Shown here one piece after another: positions 40,165-49,211 of a stretch of DNA of 64,000 nt. Source of the stretch: Reticulitermes speratus (Eukaryota > Arthropoda > Insecta > Blattodea > Rhinotermitidae); contig JAJKFL010000006.1 in NCBI GenBank assembly GCA_021186555.1, forward strand, positions 2,899,715 to 2,963,714, written 5' to 3'. Every line of letters begins with the position of its first letter. Position 1 is the stretch's first letter. The position numbers were made by a program, and so were the translations under genes. The notes below the pieces were generated by a model. That model saw only the letters and a list, made by a program, of their open reading frames with translations. It made no database searches and was not told where the DNA came from.

Positions 40165-40420
40165 AACATGACAAACAGATGAACGTATTGGGCAACACTG
40201 GTCTGTATACACAGACTCAATTCCTATTTCGAAATCCCGGCAATTTATATTACCGGAATATTCATTACCCTATTTATATTAAACGGCCTATTGACCCTAA
40301 TCTGACCCACAAGAACCTAGTTCACACCTTCCATTTTCATTTAATATCTACTTTAATATAATCTTCCCATCTACACCTTGGTCTTCCAAGTGGTCTACGT
40401 ACTTCAGACCTGACCACAAA
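40165..40420 (-). mobile_element. LINE 3' part, (TTAG)n family, old
   Basis: Plus strand contains CTAATCTGACCCACAAGAAC, TTTAATATAATCTTCCCATC and TACACCTTGGTCTTCCAAGT, the reverse of the family's DNIKMDL region (AAGATTATATTAAA). No intact frame. Confidence 0.6.
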
Positions 40421-40846
40421 AATTAAGAGTTCCTTGCTGCTGTTTCCTTTTGGTTATCTTTTCAAAGTGTACCAGAAGCAAATACAAAGATATACTTAGG
40501 CCCTTTCTGCATGCAGTGTGTCGATATTGACCATTTCTCCTCGGGCGTCTTGTCCCGTAAGTACTGATATCAGGGGCTCATTTCACGACAATGATTCTGT
40601 GTTAGCAGCACGGGAAAGCATCCCGTAGCGTAGTGTGAAATTACAAGAAACAGATGAAGGCGACTGGCGCTCAGCGCAGGACGCCGTCTCTGTTCTTGCA
40701 GTGTCCATGTAGTCATTATCAGAAGACAGTCTTATCGCCATATCAGCACACTATCAGCTGATTGCGCCTAGTGTGACGCACTATGCCTTTTAAAAACAAA
40801 GTATTAATTTCTCTGTTAACCCCATCATGCTGTTTTTTTTGGTATA
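40421..40846. other. No recognised feature
   Basis: No repeat family or coding domain recognised. Confidence 0.4.
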
Positions 40847-40855
40847 TATCTCATA

Positions 40856-41149
40856 AAAGGTAAATGTAAAGGTCACCCTACATCAGGTCATGAACGCTCT
40901 GAGGAGGAATAGAGGTATAGCTCTATTCTTTCTTTAACCTCGGCACTAGATGGGGGTGGGTGGTCAACGCCACGCCCCGGCCGCTTTACCCCCAGGAAAG
41001 AGACCCGGTATACATTGTATAGGAGGCTGGGTAGGCCCCAGTGCCGGTCTGGACGGGTGCTGAAAATCTCGCCCCCACCGGGATTCGATCCCCGGACCGT
41101 CCAGCCTGTAGCGAGTCGCTATATCGACTGAGCTATCGAGGCCCAAATG
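40856..41149 (-). mobile_element. tRNA-derived SINE (family A), full length
   Basis: Minus strand: GGGCCTCGATAGCTCAGTCG (A box region), GCGACTCGCTACAGGC, GGGGATCGAATCCCGGTGGG (B box), then body and a tail of ACCTTTACATTTACC. The 9-bp repeat tatctcata lies at 40847-40855 and 41150-41158. The tRNA-like 5' end is nearly intact, making this, with 45840-46125, the best family A copy. Confidence 0.92.
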
Positions 41150-41214
41150 TATCTCATAGGAACTTAATAACTAGCTAGCAGAAATCTGAAGACGTCTCTG
41201 TATTAAGAAATTTG

Positions 41215-41455
41215 AGGCTCTCACAGCGGTATAGTTGAAGATTCAGGTCTTCTCTGATGTGACGTTACATCGTTCAGTGAATTGTTCGCGACGTTTCGGA
41301 GCACTGTGCTGACATCATCTTAGGGTCAAGCAGCTTTCTTGCATTGCTTGACTATGAAGTGAAGCCACTAAGACCTTCGAAACGTCGGGAAGTACCCGAC
41401 GACACGGCACAACATTGCAGGGGGATTGTGTCTTCAGGATATTGGTCTATTGCTG
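41215..41455. mobile_element. Small hammerhead-like element (GATTCAGGTCTTCT type)
   Basis: CACAGCGGTATAGTTGAAGA, TTCAGGTCTTCT and GATGTGACG, then CGCGACGTTTCGGAGCAC followed by a degraded minus-strand core; 60 bp later a plus-oriented CCTTCGAAACGTCGGGAAGT. The two GAAACGTCG blocks face opposite ways, so this is a diverged foldback. It ends next to the microsatellite that holds a MITE. Confidence 0.5.
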
Positions 41456-41458
41456 CTA

Positions 41459-41586
41459 GACATACATACATACATACATACATATACAGGGTATACACAA
41501 AAGAATGGTGCGGTTTTAATAGTGAACACTATTAAAACCGCACCAATCTTTTGTGTATGCCCTGTATACATACATACATACAATTG
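41459..41586. repeat. (TACA)n microsatellite split by a MITE
   Basis: CATACATACATACATACATA on the left (41459-41486) and TACATACATACATAC on the right (41565-41582) of the MITE at 41487-41564. The MITE inserted at a TA inside the microsatellite. Confidence 0.95.
41487..41564. mobile_element. 78-bp mariner MITE, copy 2
   Basis: Same ends, length and plan as the copy at 12290: CAGGGTATACACAAAAGAAT ... TTTTGTGTATGCCCTG, centre AATAGTGAACACTATT, TA on each side. One or two substitutions per arm. Confidence 0.95.
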
Positions 41587-41827
41587 AAGCAGTCTATGAA
41601 AGGAAAGCCACCGTAAGTTCTCTGAAGATACGGCCGCACTGTCCTTATGTAAGTACTGCATCACGTGTCGTTAAGAAGAAAGCAGAAAGTCACAAAAGGC
41701 TGCAGAAATGAGATTGCTGAGGGCAGTGTGCTGTGGTCAGATGTGGTATGAGGAAGTGAAACAGAAGCTAAGTGTGTGACGTGTGTGAGACAGAGATAAC
41801 AAAGACAGCGAGACACGCTGTGTCGAA

Positions 41828-41955
41828 GGCACGGTAATGTGACCCGCCATTACCACCTTACAAGAAGAAGCAAACCGGATAGACCAAGTGAAGGGTGGAT
41901 TTGAAGTAGGGCAGGCTGAAAGGCATAAGCCCTAACAGGAAGATGAAGATGTGTA
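41828..41955 (+). repeat. Dispersed repeat, shared with 27.6 kb
   Basis: GTGACCCGCCATTACCACCT to GGAAGATGAAGATG; the inverse of 27545-27700. A GAAGATGAAGATG end suggests a LINE 3' tail but no coding match was identified. Confidence 0.6.
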
Positions 41956-42104
41956 GGAAGAGATTACTTGTTCACATAGGCTCAAATTTATAATTTTCTC
42001 TACAAGACCATTTTCTAAACTTAATGTTCGTTAGATAATGAGAATGCTCGTTGACATTTGTGCCAAATTTAATAAATATGTAGCTTCTGCTTATTTAGAA
42101 AAAT
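41956..42104. other. No recognised feature
   Basis: Short AT-rich spacer with no recognised content. Confidence 0.4.
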
Positions 42105-42118
42105 TCGATAAAATTATT

Positions 42119-42319
42119 CTAAAAGTTTCTGATGATGGTGAATAATATTGAGAACCAATTGTCTTCTGGACTTTGTCCATCGTCCGGCTAAATATTAAAA
42201 TATAATATAAAAATCACGACGTTTCGGAAGACGAGCCAATCTTCCGAAACGTCGTGATTTTTATATTATATTTTAATATTTAGCCGCACGATGGACAAAG
42301 TCCAGAAGACAATTGGTTC
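42119..42319. mobile_element. Foldback element with 14-bp target duplication
   Basis: The direct repeat tcgataaaattatt at 42105-42118 and 42320-42333 brackets the insert. Arms 42150-42230 and 42241-42321 are 81 bp with a single mismatch and a 10-base loop; each has GACGTTTCGGAAG at the loop side and TCTTCTGGACTTTGTCC near the outside, the hammerhead family's GAAACGTC and CCAGAAGA blocks. An unpaired tail of about 30 bp (42119-42149) lies at one end. Arm identity shows a recent event. Confidence 0.88.
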
Positions 42320-42333
42320 TCGATAAAATTATT

Positions 42334-42774
42334 GCTACGAGATGTAACTTACATCATGCTATTTAGACAGAGGTTCTTACATCAAAATACGTCTTAAGAT
42401 GTTATACCTTTCTGAATTTTACTCAGTCACCACGAAATTAGTCAGAAGATCATACCCTAAAGACAACACCCACATTTCACCGCACTAAAAGTCACAGCCA
42501 CTCCACTGTGAGCAGCTTCTACACAATGTCTGTACAAACAGCAGTTATATATTAGCGGCATTTTCGACCAACCAACTGGACCTACGCACTGCTATGCTAT
42601 TCGGGCAGAGTGCTTCCATTTTTTGTTATCTAGATGTCTCTGGGGATGAAGGAACGGCCTCCGAATATGGAGGGTAGCTGCGAATATGCAGTCGCGGACA
42701 GCCGACAAGGGTGGTCCTCCAGCTTGGGGGTTGGGCGAGGTGCTAACAACTCCTGACCGTAAAAAAATTACCAT
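42334..42774. other. No recognised feature
   Basis: No repeat or domain recognised; a 60-codon minus frame is unsupported. Confidence 0.4.
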
Positions 42775-43091
42775 GTTACGAAACAGATCACAAAGCTCAG
42801 GATAGGGACAGGTGCGGGCTGTTGTGAGTGCGGTAATGAACCTTCGGGTTCCATAAAATGCGGGGAATTTCTTGACTAGCTGACGACCTGTTAGCTTCTC
42901 AAGAAGGACTGTGCTACATGGAGTTAGTTAGTTAGTTAGTTAGTTAATATGGCTATCCTGTGCTGTTGTGAGTGCGGTAATGAACCTTCGGGTTCCATAA
43001 AACGCGGGGAATTTCTTGACTAGCTGACGACCTGTTAGCTTCTCAAGAAGGACTGTGCTACATGGAGTTAGTTAGTTAGTTAGTTAGTTAA
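42775..43091 (+). mobile_element. LINE 3' end, (TTAG)n family, tandemly duplicated
   Basis: CGGGCTGTTGTGAGTGCGGT gives RAVVSAVMNLRVP then TAA; the 3' untranslated part GGGAATTTCTTGACTAGCTG leads to CTACATGGAG and five TTAG units. The block from GCTGTTGTGAGTG to the TTAG tail is then repeated about 140 bp downstream with one or two changes. The coding region upstream is truncated. Best-preserved copy of this tail in the window. Confidence 0.88.
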
Positions 43092-43516
43092 ATGTCTCTG
43101 CGCGTAGCAAACGTAAAGATATTCCTTCTTCTTCTCCTTCCCCACTTTTCGCTGTTTTCTCCCAGATTTCATTTCCTTTTGCCTCCGCTATGTATCTTCA
43201 CCTACCTCTCTTCTATTCAACGTCGCCAGTGGAATTACACAAACTCCATGCTTCTCCAGCAACGATACAGCAAACTGGAATTTGAACGCCCATAAGGTCG
43301 CATAAATCAGCTTCCGACTTCTAGGTTTTAGATCTGCTTAAGCTGTCCCGTTCAAAATATTGATTTGAAACTATATAGCAACACATATGTGCGTACGTGT
43401 GCGTGTGTGCTGTACGATTGTAGCTTTAACAAGACACAACGCAAAGCGGTTCATTCATATACGGCCAGCTCTAACACCAAAAAGCCAAGCACTTTGTCCA
43501 CGCAGCGTATTTATGA
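43092..43516. other. No recognised feature
   Basis: A 67-codon plus frame beginning right after the TTAG tail is hydrophobic and pyrimidine-rich, without a domain. Nothing else recognised. Confidence 0.4.
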
Positions 43517-43805
43517 GTTACCTACGATAGCGTAGTGCGTACAGCGACTAGGTAGAGGATGGACGGTCTGGGGTTCGAATAAGGGAAAACGCAAAAATTT
43601 TCTCTTCTCCAGAAACATCCAAAACGGCTCTGGGGCTTTACAACCTCCTGTTCAATTTCTAGCTGGGTTCTTGTAAGGGGGTAAAGCGGTCAGGGGCGTG
43701 AAGTTGGTCACTTACTTCCAAGTAGCACCGAAATTAAGAATGAGTGGAGCTATACGTCTGTTCCACCTATATGCCTTAATGGCATGGACAGGAATAACTT
43801 TCCTT
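43517..43805 (+). mobile_element. tRNA-derived SINE (family A)
   Basis: Head region GATAGCGTAGTGCG (degraded A box), GGTCTGGGGTTCGAATAAGG (B box), GGCTCTGGGGCTTTACAACC, 'AGAATGAGTGGAGCTATACG' and a tail with GGACAGGAATAACTTTCCTT. Complete in order, moderately mutated. Confidence 0.82.
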
Positions 43806-44034
43806 TAATTTCCTATGATCCCTTTGACAATGAGTGATTGTGTAACAAAAGACATTACCAACTGGGCAAAGACTGTGTTTTGTGTGACGGGTGAATTTAA
43901 AACTATATATTTGTGTACAAGTCAGTTTATTCTATCATGACTTCAACTCGAATAAGTTTTCCCGGAGTTTCCCTGCGTCATAAAACAGATGCTGAGTTGG
44001 TGCCCAAAATCACTTTTCACAGCATTCTTTAAGA

Positions 44035-44340
44035 TTTCCGCCCAAGTTCAGCCTTCCAAAGCTAGCAAAATTTCGTCATAATGCATTCGTTTCAATACAA
44101 AATTCAACCCAAATTTTTAACTTTCTCCTCTGCTGCATATTCGATAACTTCACTTCCAGCCATCTTAATCCCTTCACTTCTCAGCCTACCTTTACCGCAA
44201 GCAGGAGACGGACAACCCGGCAGCCTTCTAAGAAAACTACACTCTTTTTCCCCAACTCCATTCCCGAAATTATCTGTTCCACTTTTCTCATAAATTCTCT
44301 ATTCATCTACTATTCTACCATTTGTTACATCTCTCTGGCC
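44035..44340 (-). mobile_element. LINE fragment, (TTAG)n family, upstream part
   Basis: Shares an ordered block with 50330-50500: CCGCCCAAGTTCAGCC / TCGCCCAAATGCAGCC, AAAATTTCGTCATAA / AAAACTTCGTCATTT, CTCTGCTGCATATTC / CTCTGCTGCATGTTCC. At 50 kb that block continues from the recognisable LINE 3' part, so I assign both to the LINE. Frames are broken. Confidence 0.45.
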
Positions 44341-44368
44341 TTAAGACTTAAAGGCGTAATAGATTCTT

Positions 44369-44628
44369 TGCCGATCCCATTGGCCGCGCGGTCTAAGGCG
44401 TCGGTCTACGGCCGCTCGCTTACTGGGATTGTGGGTTCGAATCCCGCCTAGAGCATGGATGTCTGTCTGTTGTGAGTGTTGTGTGTTGTCAGGTAGAGGT
44501 CTCTGCGACGGGCTGATCACTCGTCCAGAGGAGTCCTACCGAGTGTGGTGTGTCTGAGTGTGATCGTGAAGCTTCGAACAATGAGGAGGTCTAGGCCCCC
44601 TAGGGGCTGTCGAGACATTGGAAAAAAG
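44369..44628 (+). mobile_element. tRNA-Leu-like SINE (family C)
   Basis: Head CCATTGGCCGCGCGGTCTAA, B box GGGTTCGAATCCCGCC, standard family C body and A-rich tail. Flanks aatagattctt (44358-44368) and aataaattctt (44629-44639) form an 11-bp target duplication with one mismatch. Confidence 0.92.
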
Positions 44629-44639
44629 AATAAATTCTT

Positions 44640-45270
44640 CAAAATTGAGAAAACAGAATCATGGATAAAGTTATTTACTGTAGGGTTAAAAGCTGGTCGT
44701 TGCTTTATCCCTTGGCACGCAAGGCACTTTCTTATAATGTACCATGTACATGTTCAGGTTGTCTAGCTGACGTCTCTGTCCCGTAATGTACCACACCACA
44801 GACGTGCGCCTAACGTATATTTATATAGTGAACATATTATTTACATATCTCATCTCGTCATTCCATTCCAAGCATAGTTTCCATCTATTTTTATCTGACT
44901 TTCCGTTTCGATATGTGCTTGTAACATTTCTCAGCACGTTGCGATATCGAGAGAATCATTTCTGCGTCTTTTCTACTGAAATTTATAGGCCTTGCTTTCT
45001 GTCTCTCGTTGAAAATCTCTTGTATTTGCACTTTGTTACGAAGTCTCTCTCTCTCTCTCTCTCTCTCCACATCTCATACCTTTCTGTGAGATACAGCCTG
45101 CTGGTTTATCGTGGAATTCATAATAAAACATCCAGGCAGTCTGCAGACCTCTAATTGATTCTGTTTCTCCGTGGATACGTGTTGAAATCTGCACTGCCTC
45201 AGAGAATTCTTTGCGAGTTAAACTGCTAATACCACATGTATCATGTGGTAAACATGTGTACCGAGTGGTC
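44640..45270. other. No recognised feature; short (CT)n
   Basis: A CT microsatellite at about 45044-45067; a 122-codon plus frame (44786-45154) has no domain. Nothing else recognised. Confidence 0.4.
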
Positions 45271-45274
45271 GAAA

Positions 45275-45420
45275 TTAGTAGCGTGGAATCAACTCGCGGA
45301 CCACAGTTTGAGAAACGCTGCTATAGACTCATAGCAGTAACTAATGCCTTTCGAATCTCATGTTACCAGGTAGTATATCGAAGTGGCCGTGGCCTATTAC
45401 AGAGTATTAATTTAAAGGTC
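45275..45420. repeat. Rearranged copy of the 133-bp repeat with hAT-like terminus
   Basis: 45275-45366 is the reverse complement of 48309-48402, including GGACCACAGTTTGAGAAACG (a hAT-like end in reverse: CGTTTCTCAAACTGTGGTCC), TAGACTCATAGCAGTAAC and TTTCGAATCTCATGTTACCA. Directly after it, GGTAGTATATCGAAGTGGCC to GTATTAATTTA is in direct orientation relative to the array at 47835. So two ends of the same unit are joined in opposite orientation here. Confidence 0.7.
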
Positions 45421-45522
45421 CTCACAAAAAATACCTTTTATTTTCTTCACATAATAAACCAAATGATCTTTATAATATACACGAATTATGTTCTCTGTGC
45501 GGTGTAACATAATTCATATATA

Positions 45523-45804
45523 AGCAATCCCATTACAGTCCTGGACAGGTCCTGAGGGTTCCAGGAGGTTGAGGCTCACAGATTTATAGACAATCGGCAC
45601 ATGAAGGTGGTAAGGTTGACAGCCCTACGCACCGGCCGCCTTTACCCCCCAGGAAATACTCCTGGTAATCATTTCTGTTTCAGGGCCATAGTGCGGCCGG
45701 AAGGATTATGTAAATGAAAAATTCCAATGACACCATCTGGAATCGAACCTGTTACCTTCAGTCTTGTAGCGCAGTGCCTCAACCAACTGAGCCACCGCGT
45801 ACTG
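45523..45804 (-). mobile_element. tRNA-derived SINE (family B), full length
   Basis: Minus strand head: GTACGCGGTGGCTCAGTTGG, GCACTGCGCTACAAGAC, B-box region AGGTTCGATTCCAGATGG; the body then runs to CTGTAATGGGATTGCT. Flanks cataattcatatata (45508-45522) and cataattaatatata (45805-45819) form a 15-bp target duplication with one mismatch. An internal segment present at 36035-36298 is missing. Confidence 0.93.
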
Positions 45805-45839
45805 CATAATTAATATATACGCATAGTATTTATTTGAAT

Positions 45840-46125
45840 GTGGGCCGCGATAGCTCAGTCGGTATAGCGACTCGCTACGAGCTGGACGGTCCGGGGATCG
45901 AATCCCGGTGGGGGCGAGATTTTCTGCAGCTTTCCACACCGGCCCTGGGGCCTACCCAGCCTCCTATACAATGGGTACCGGGTCATTACCGGGGTAAAGC
46001 GGCCGGGGCTTGGTGTTGACCACCTAACCTCATCTAGTGCCGGGGTTAAAGAAAGAGTAGAGCTATACCTCTACTCCCCCTCTGAGCCTTCACGGCCTAT
46101 TCTAGGGTGACCTTTACCTTTACAT
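45840..46125 (+). mobile_element. tRNA-derived SINE (family A), full length
   Basis: Head GGGCCGCGATAGCTCAGTCG, GTATAGCGACTCGCTACGAG, B box GGGGATCGAATCCCGGTGGG, body with CCTACCCAGCCTCCTATACA, and a 3' end repeating ACCTTT. The 13-bp direct repeat tatttatttgaat is perfect at 45827-45839 and 46126-46138. It lies 20 bp from a family B SINE of opposite orientation. Confidence 0.95.
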
Positions 46126-46138
46126 TATTTATTTGAAT

Positions 46139-46447
46139 TTGATGCTTCAATATTTGAAGTTGAAGAATGGTCATACTTCAGTGAATTAAACTCATTACCG
46201 AGCTGAACCGTCGCATGGTTTCTCATTACGTATAACGAAGCGGTACGCCTTACGTATTAAACATTCTTCGCAAATAACCTATACTTTACTGGGGGGGCCT
46301 TGCTAGCTCATAATAATACCTCCTAGAAAACGTAAAGGTTTGTGTTCAAATATTCACACCGCCACAGCCACAGCACGAATGATATCGACTGTAACGTAAT
46401 GTTGCGAACTGCGAATCTCTATGCTATACATGATAATAGGATAACAT
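46139..46447. other. No recognised feature
   Basis: Short spacer between a SINE and a MITE with no recognised content. Confidence 0.4.
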
Positions 46448-46448
46448 A

Positions 46449-46526
46449 CAGGATATGCACAAAAGAATGGTGCGGTTTCAATAGTGAATACTATCGAAAC
46501 CGCACCATTCTTTTGTGTATGCCCTG
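46449..46526. mobile_element. 78-bp mariner MITE, copy 3
   Basis: CAGGATATGCACAAAAGAAT ... ATTCTTTTGTGTATGCCCTG, centre AATAGTGAATACTATC, TA on both sides. Same length as the copies at 12290 and 41487. The left arm has more changes than the right, so the arms are diverging by point mutation. Confidence 0.95.
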
Positions 46527-46943
46527 TATAACCAGCACAACTATCCCATAAAAAAACTACGACCACCATACAGATGAATTGATTTTGAACTGTAAGTGTG
46601 TTAATGGGGTTACAGGAATGCAATCAAGTGTTAAGTACGAATTTTTCGTTTTGTCTCCTTTTTTTTTTTTTCCACACTCTTTCTGCGTAGTTTTAAATTG
46701 GTTGCAGCCATTAGAGGGGCGAATGTAATATATTACACTGAACTGAGAATGGAGAGCAGAAATACAATTGAATTACGTGTTAGGGTACAGAAGAAATATG
46801 GTGGGGTTCCATAATTATAAAATGAACTATGAACCTAACATTATATATATTACTTTCATTCACGTATATTCATTTTTAACCCCTCAGCTGCAAAACGTGT
46901 AATTTTATGAAAGGGATGTGAATGTAACAAATTCCAAGCATAC
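46527..46943. other. No recognised feature
   Basis: A T-run near 46660; otherwise nothing recognised. Confidence 0.4.
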
Positions 46944-46957
46944 ATATTAAATACACA

Positions 46958-47363
46958 GTGTCGACCTCGGTGGACTAGTGGTTAGCGTGCTCGCCACTGG
47001 ATCCAAGGTTCGCGGGTTCGATCCCGACCGAGGTCGATGGATTTTTAAGGGTGATAAAAATCCGCAGCACAACTTCCTTCGGAGGGGAAGTAAAGCCGTC
47101 GGTCCCATGTAGTAGATTTACGGCATGTAAAAGAACCTTACGGGCATGAATAAAAATGTTGCGTAAGCCAAATTGCTTCAATTTCTCACCCAAGTCTCCT
47201 CACTGCCTGCCAGATGGTTCTGGCGGACACATCAGGATCGATAGAACAGTAGCGCGGCCAGTTGACCAGTCACCAACTGCCACGACTTAGTAACCTCGAA
47301 AAGAGGAGGCAAGAGGAGGCCTGGGCCCATATAGGGCTGTTGAGCCATGGTTATTATTATTAT
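46958..47363 (+). mobile_element. tRNA-derived SINE (family E), full length
   Basis: Head TCGACCTCGGTGGACTAGTG, GTTAGCGTGCTCGCCACTGG, B box GCGGGTTCGATCCCGACCG, closing GAGGTCGATGG so that the tRNA-like acceptor can pair. Body: CTTCCTTCGGAGGGGAAGTA, CGGTCCCATGTAGTAGATTT, AAGAACCTTACGGGCATGAA. Tail of TTA units. Flanks atattaaatacaca (46944-46957) and atattaaacacaca (47364-47377) are a 14-bp target duplication with one mismatch. Confidence 0.95.
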
Positions 47364-47377
47364 ATATTAAACACACA

Positions 47378-47830
47378 ATGACTGTTTCACATCTAGATCA
47401 CATCTAGAGATCACATCTAGATAAATAGATGTTTTCTAAAAGGCATCTGTTATTGAAGATCAACAATGTCTATGGTCAATATAAATCCGTTAGGACAAAC
47501 AGTACAAAAATACATGCCGTCTGCATTTACCTTCGGTAAAAGAATTCTCTTCTTTCTCTGCAATGCACAGTGGTAATTATATATACCACCTGCTGTAACA
47601 TTCAGAAACTCTGCATTTACACCACTATGTTGGGTTGATTTTTAAAATGAACAGCGATTATTTTCTTACACAGCATTAAATAACTGGTTTCATAATCGGG
47701 AGGCATTATGTTGTGTCAGGTATGAACTCGACTAACGTGTATTATTCAAAGAAATTTGAGGCTTTGAAGTGTAAAGGCATTATTCGAAATGAAAAGGTTA
47801 CAAAAACCGAACGAGATGAACAGACGGTAA
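47378..47830. other. No recognised feature
   Basis: AT-rich spacer; a TCACATCTAGA motif is repeated three times near 47389-47425. No gene recognised. Confidence 0.4.
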
Positions 47831-47834
47831 AGCC

Positions 47835-48402
47835 GGTGAGGTAGTATATCAAAGTGGCCGTGGCCTATTACAGAGTATTAAGTTACGTTAACTGAGTGCA
47901 GGATTGTTGGTAACATGAGATTCGAAAGGCATTAGTTACTGCTATGAGTCTATAGCAGCGTAAAGCTGGTGAGGTAGTATATCAAAGTGGCCGTGGCCTA
48001 TTACAGAGTATTAATTTACATTAACTGAGTGCAGGATTGTTGGTAACATGAGATTCGAAAGGCATTAATTACTGCTATGAGTCTATAGCAGCGTAAAGCT
48101 GGTGAGGTAGTATATCAAAGTGGCCGTGGCCTATTACAGAGTATTAATTTACATTAACTGAGTGCAGGATTGTTGGTAACATGAGATTCGAAAGGCATTA
48201 GTTACTGCTATGAGTCTATAGCAGCGTAAAGCTGGTGAGGTAGTATATCAAAGTGGCCGTGGCCTATTACAGAGTATTAATTTACATTAACTGAGTGCAG
48301 GATTGTTGGTAACATGAGATTCTAAAGGCATTAGTTACTGCTATGAGTCTATAGCAGCGTTTGTCAAACTGTGGTCCGCGAGTTGATTCCACGCTACTAA
48401 GT
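47835..48402. repeat. 133-bp tandem repeat, four copies, ending in a hAT-like terminus
   Basis: Unit starts GGTGAGGTAGTATATCAAAG and ends TATAGCAGCGTAAAGCT; starts at 47835, 47968, 48101 and 48234, exactly 133 bp apart. The last copy runs into CAGCGTTTGTCAAACTGTGG and TCCGCGAGTTG, which resembles a hAT transposon end, where the internal copies have CAGCGTAAAGCT. The unit therefore seems to have been seeded next to a transposon end. Confidence 0.92.
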
Positions 48403-48539
48403 AATAAGTGAATTTTCTTTCTTCTTAATTTATTTAAAATCTTAGTTTAGTTTTCGTTACTGTTGGTAAAACTGTTGTTCTTGTAAAATATTTTTACGTG
48501 GAATTAATAAAATGTTTACAAACCTTATGTTTTATGTAC

Positions 48540-48760
48540 CGTGCATTTTTGATAATTGTATTTCAATCCAACATGTTTATTGTAAGCTTACAATAGTCGT
48601 GTCTTGTGAAAGTGAGTGAAAAACAATTGGTTGTACTGAAGATTGTAAACTCTCAACGAACCCCCTGAGGATGGCACAGGGTGTGCCGAAACATATGTAG
48701 GAGACAAGAAATCAATGAAAGAAAGTGTAGTGCATTTTTTTGGATTGAAATGAAATTAAT
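48540..48760 (+). mobile_element. Penelope-like element end with hammerhead motif
   Basis: AT-rich lead-in, ribozyme core at 48661-48703, then AGACAAGAAATCAATGAAAG and TTTTTTTGGATTGAAATGAA. No reverse transcriptase is visible. It is followed by a mariner derivative at 48820. Confidence 0.55.
48661..48703 (+). ncRNA. Hammerhead ribozyme, well-preserved
   Basis: CUGAGGA 48665-48671, helix II GGCACA/UGUGCC with GGG loop (perfect 6 bp), GAAAC 48688-48692, helix III AC/GU around AUAU, cleavage triplet GUA 48697-48699, GGAG facing CCCC before the core (one mismatch). All invariant core bases present. Confidence 0.7.
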
Positions 48761-48819
48761 TAAAAATTTTTACAATTTAAGCAAATTTCTTATTTGTCTT
48801 TGTAAATATTCCCACTGTA

Positions 48820-49209
48820 CAGGGTTATTCAAAACGATTGTCGGGTTTTAACAACTTGGCCACCCCGTTCTCCAGATGCAACCCCATGTGATTTCTTTGT
48901 ATGGGGTTACAGTCAAGGATCAGGTTTATGTTCCTCCTCTTCCAGCAAGTATCCTGGAACTGAAGGTAGGATTCAGAACCGCCATTGAAACCATCACCGC
49001 TGACATCGCTAGAAAAAGTTTGGAACGAACTCGATTATCGTGTTGATGTTTGTAGAATCACAAAGGGTGCACATATAGAGCACCTGTAAGGTATGTCACA
49101 AAAACTTGGAGTGTTGTTCTATTAAATAAAAAAATACATATACTGCTATCTGAAGTGTATTGTGTATGACAAGTTGTTAAAACCCCGACAATAATTTTGA
49201 ATAACCCTG
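48820..49209 (+). mobile_element. mariner/Tc1-like transposon, internal deletion derivative
   Basis: CAGGGTTATTCAAAACGATT at 48820 and AATTTTGAATAACCCTG at 49209, with TA outside both; the inverted repeats extend through GTCGGGTTTTAACAACTTG / CAAGTTGTTAAAACCCCGAC, about 40 bp. The body holds only the last part of a transposase. It is a different family from 2577-3134 and 10341-10914. Confidence 0.92.
48862..49090 (+). pseudogene. Transposase C-terminal fragment
   Basis: GATGCAACCCCATGTGATTT gives DATPCDFFVWGY, the third catalytic block of mariner-type transposases; further on, a decayed tail resembling V-NELDYRVD (GGAACGAACTCGATTATCGT). Frameshifts and stops follow the DFFVWG block; the first two catalytic residues are deleted with the 5' part. 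Non-functional. Confidence 0.8.
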
Positions 49210-49211
49210 TA

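Noticed and set aside
42127-42150. CTGATGATGG at about 42129 as another hammerhead
   Set aside because: No GAAA block follows at a usable distance and no helix II can be formed, so it is only a seven-base match.
45840-45915. Functional tRNA genes (also heads at 8880, 28440-28497, 34829, 44369, 46958, 62520-62593)
   Set aside because: A and B boxes are present, but each continues into a shared SINE body and tail, most have target duplications, and cloverleaf pairing is incomplete.
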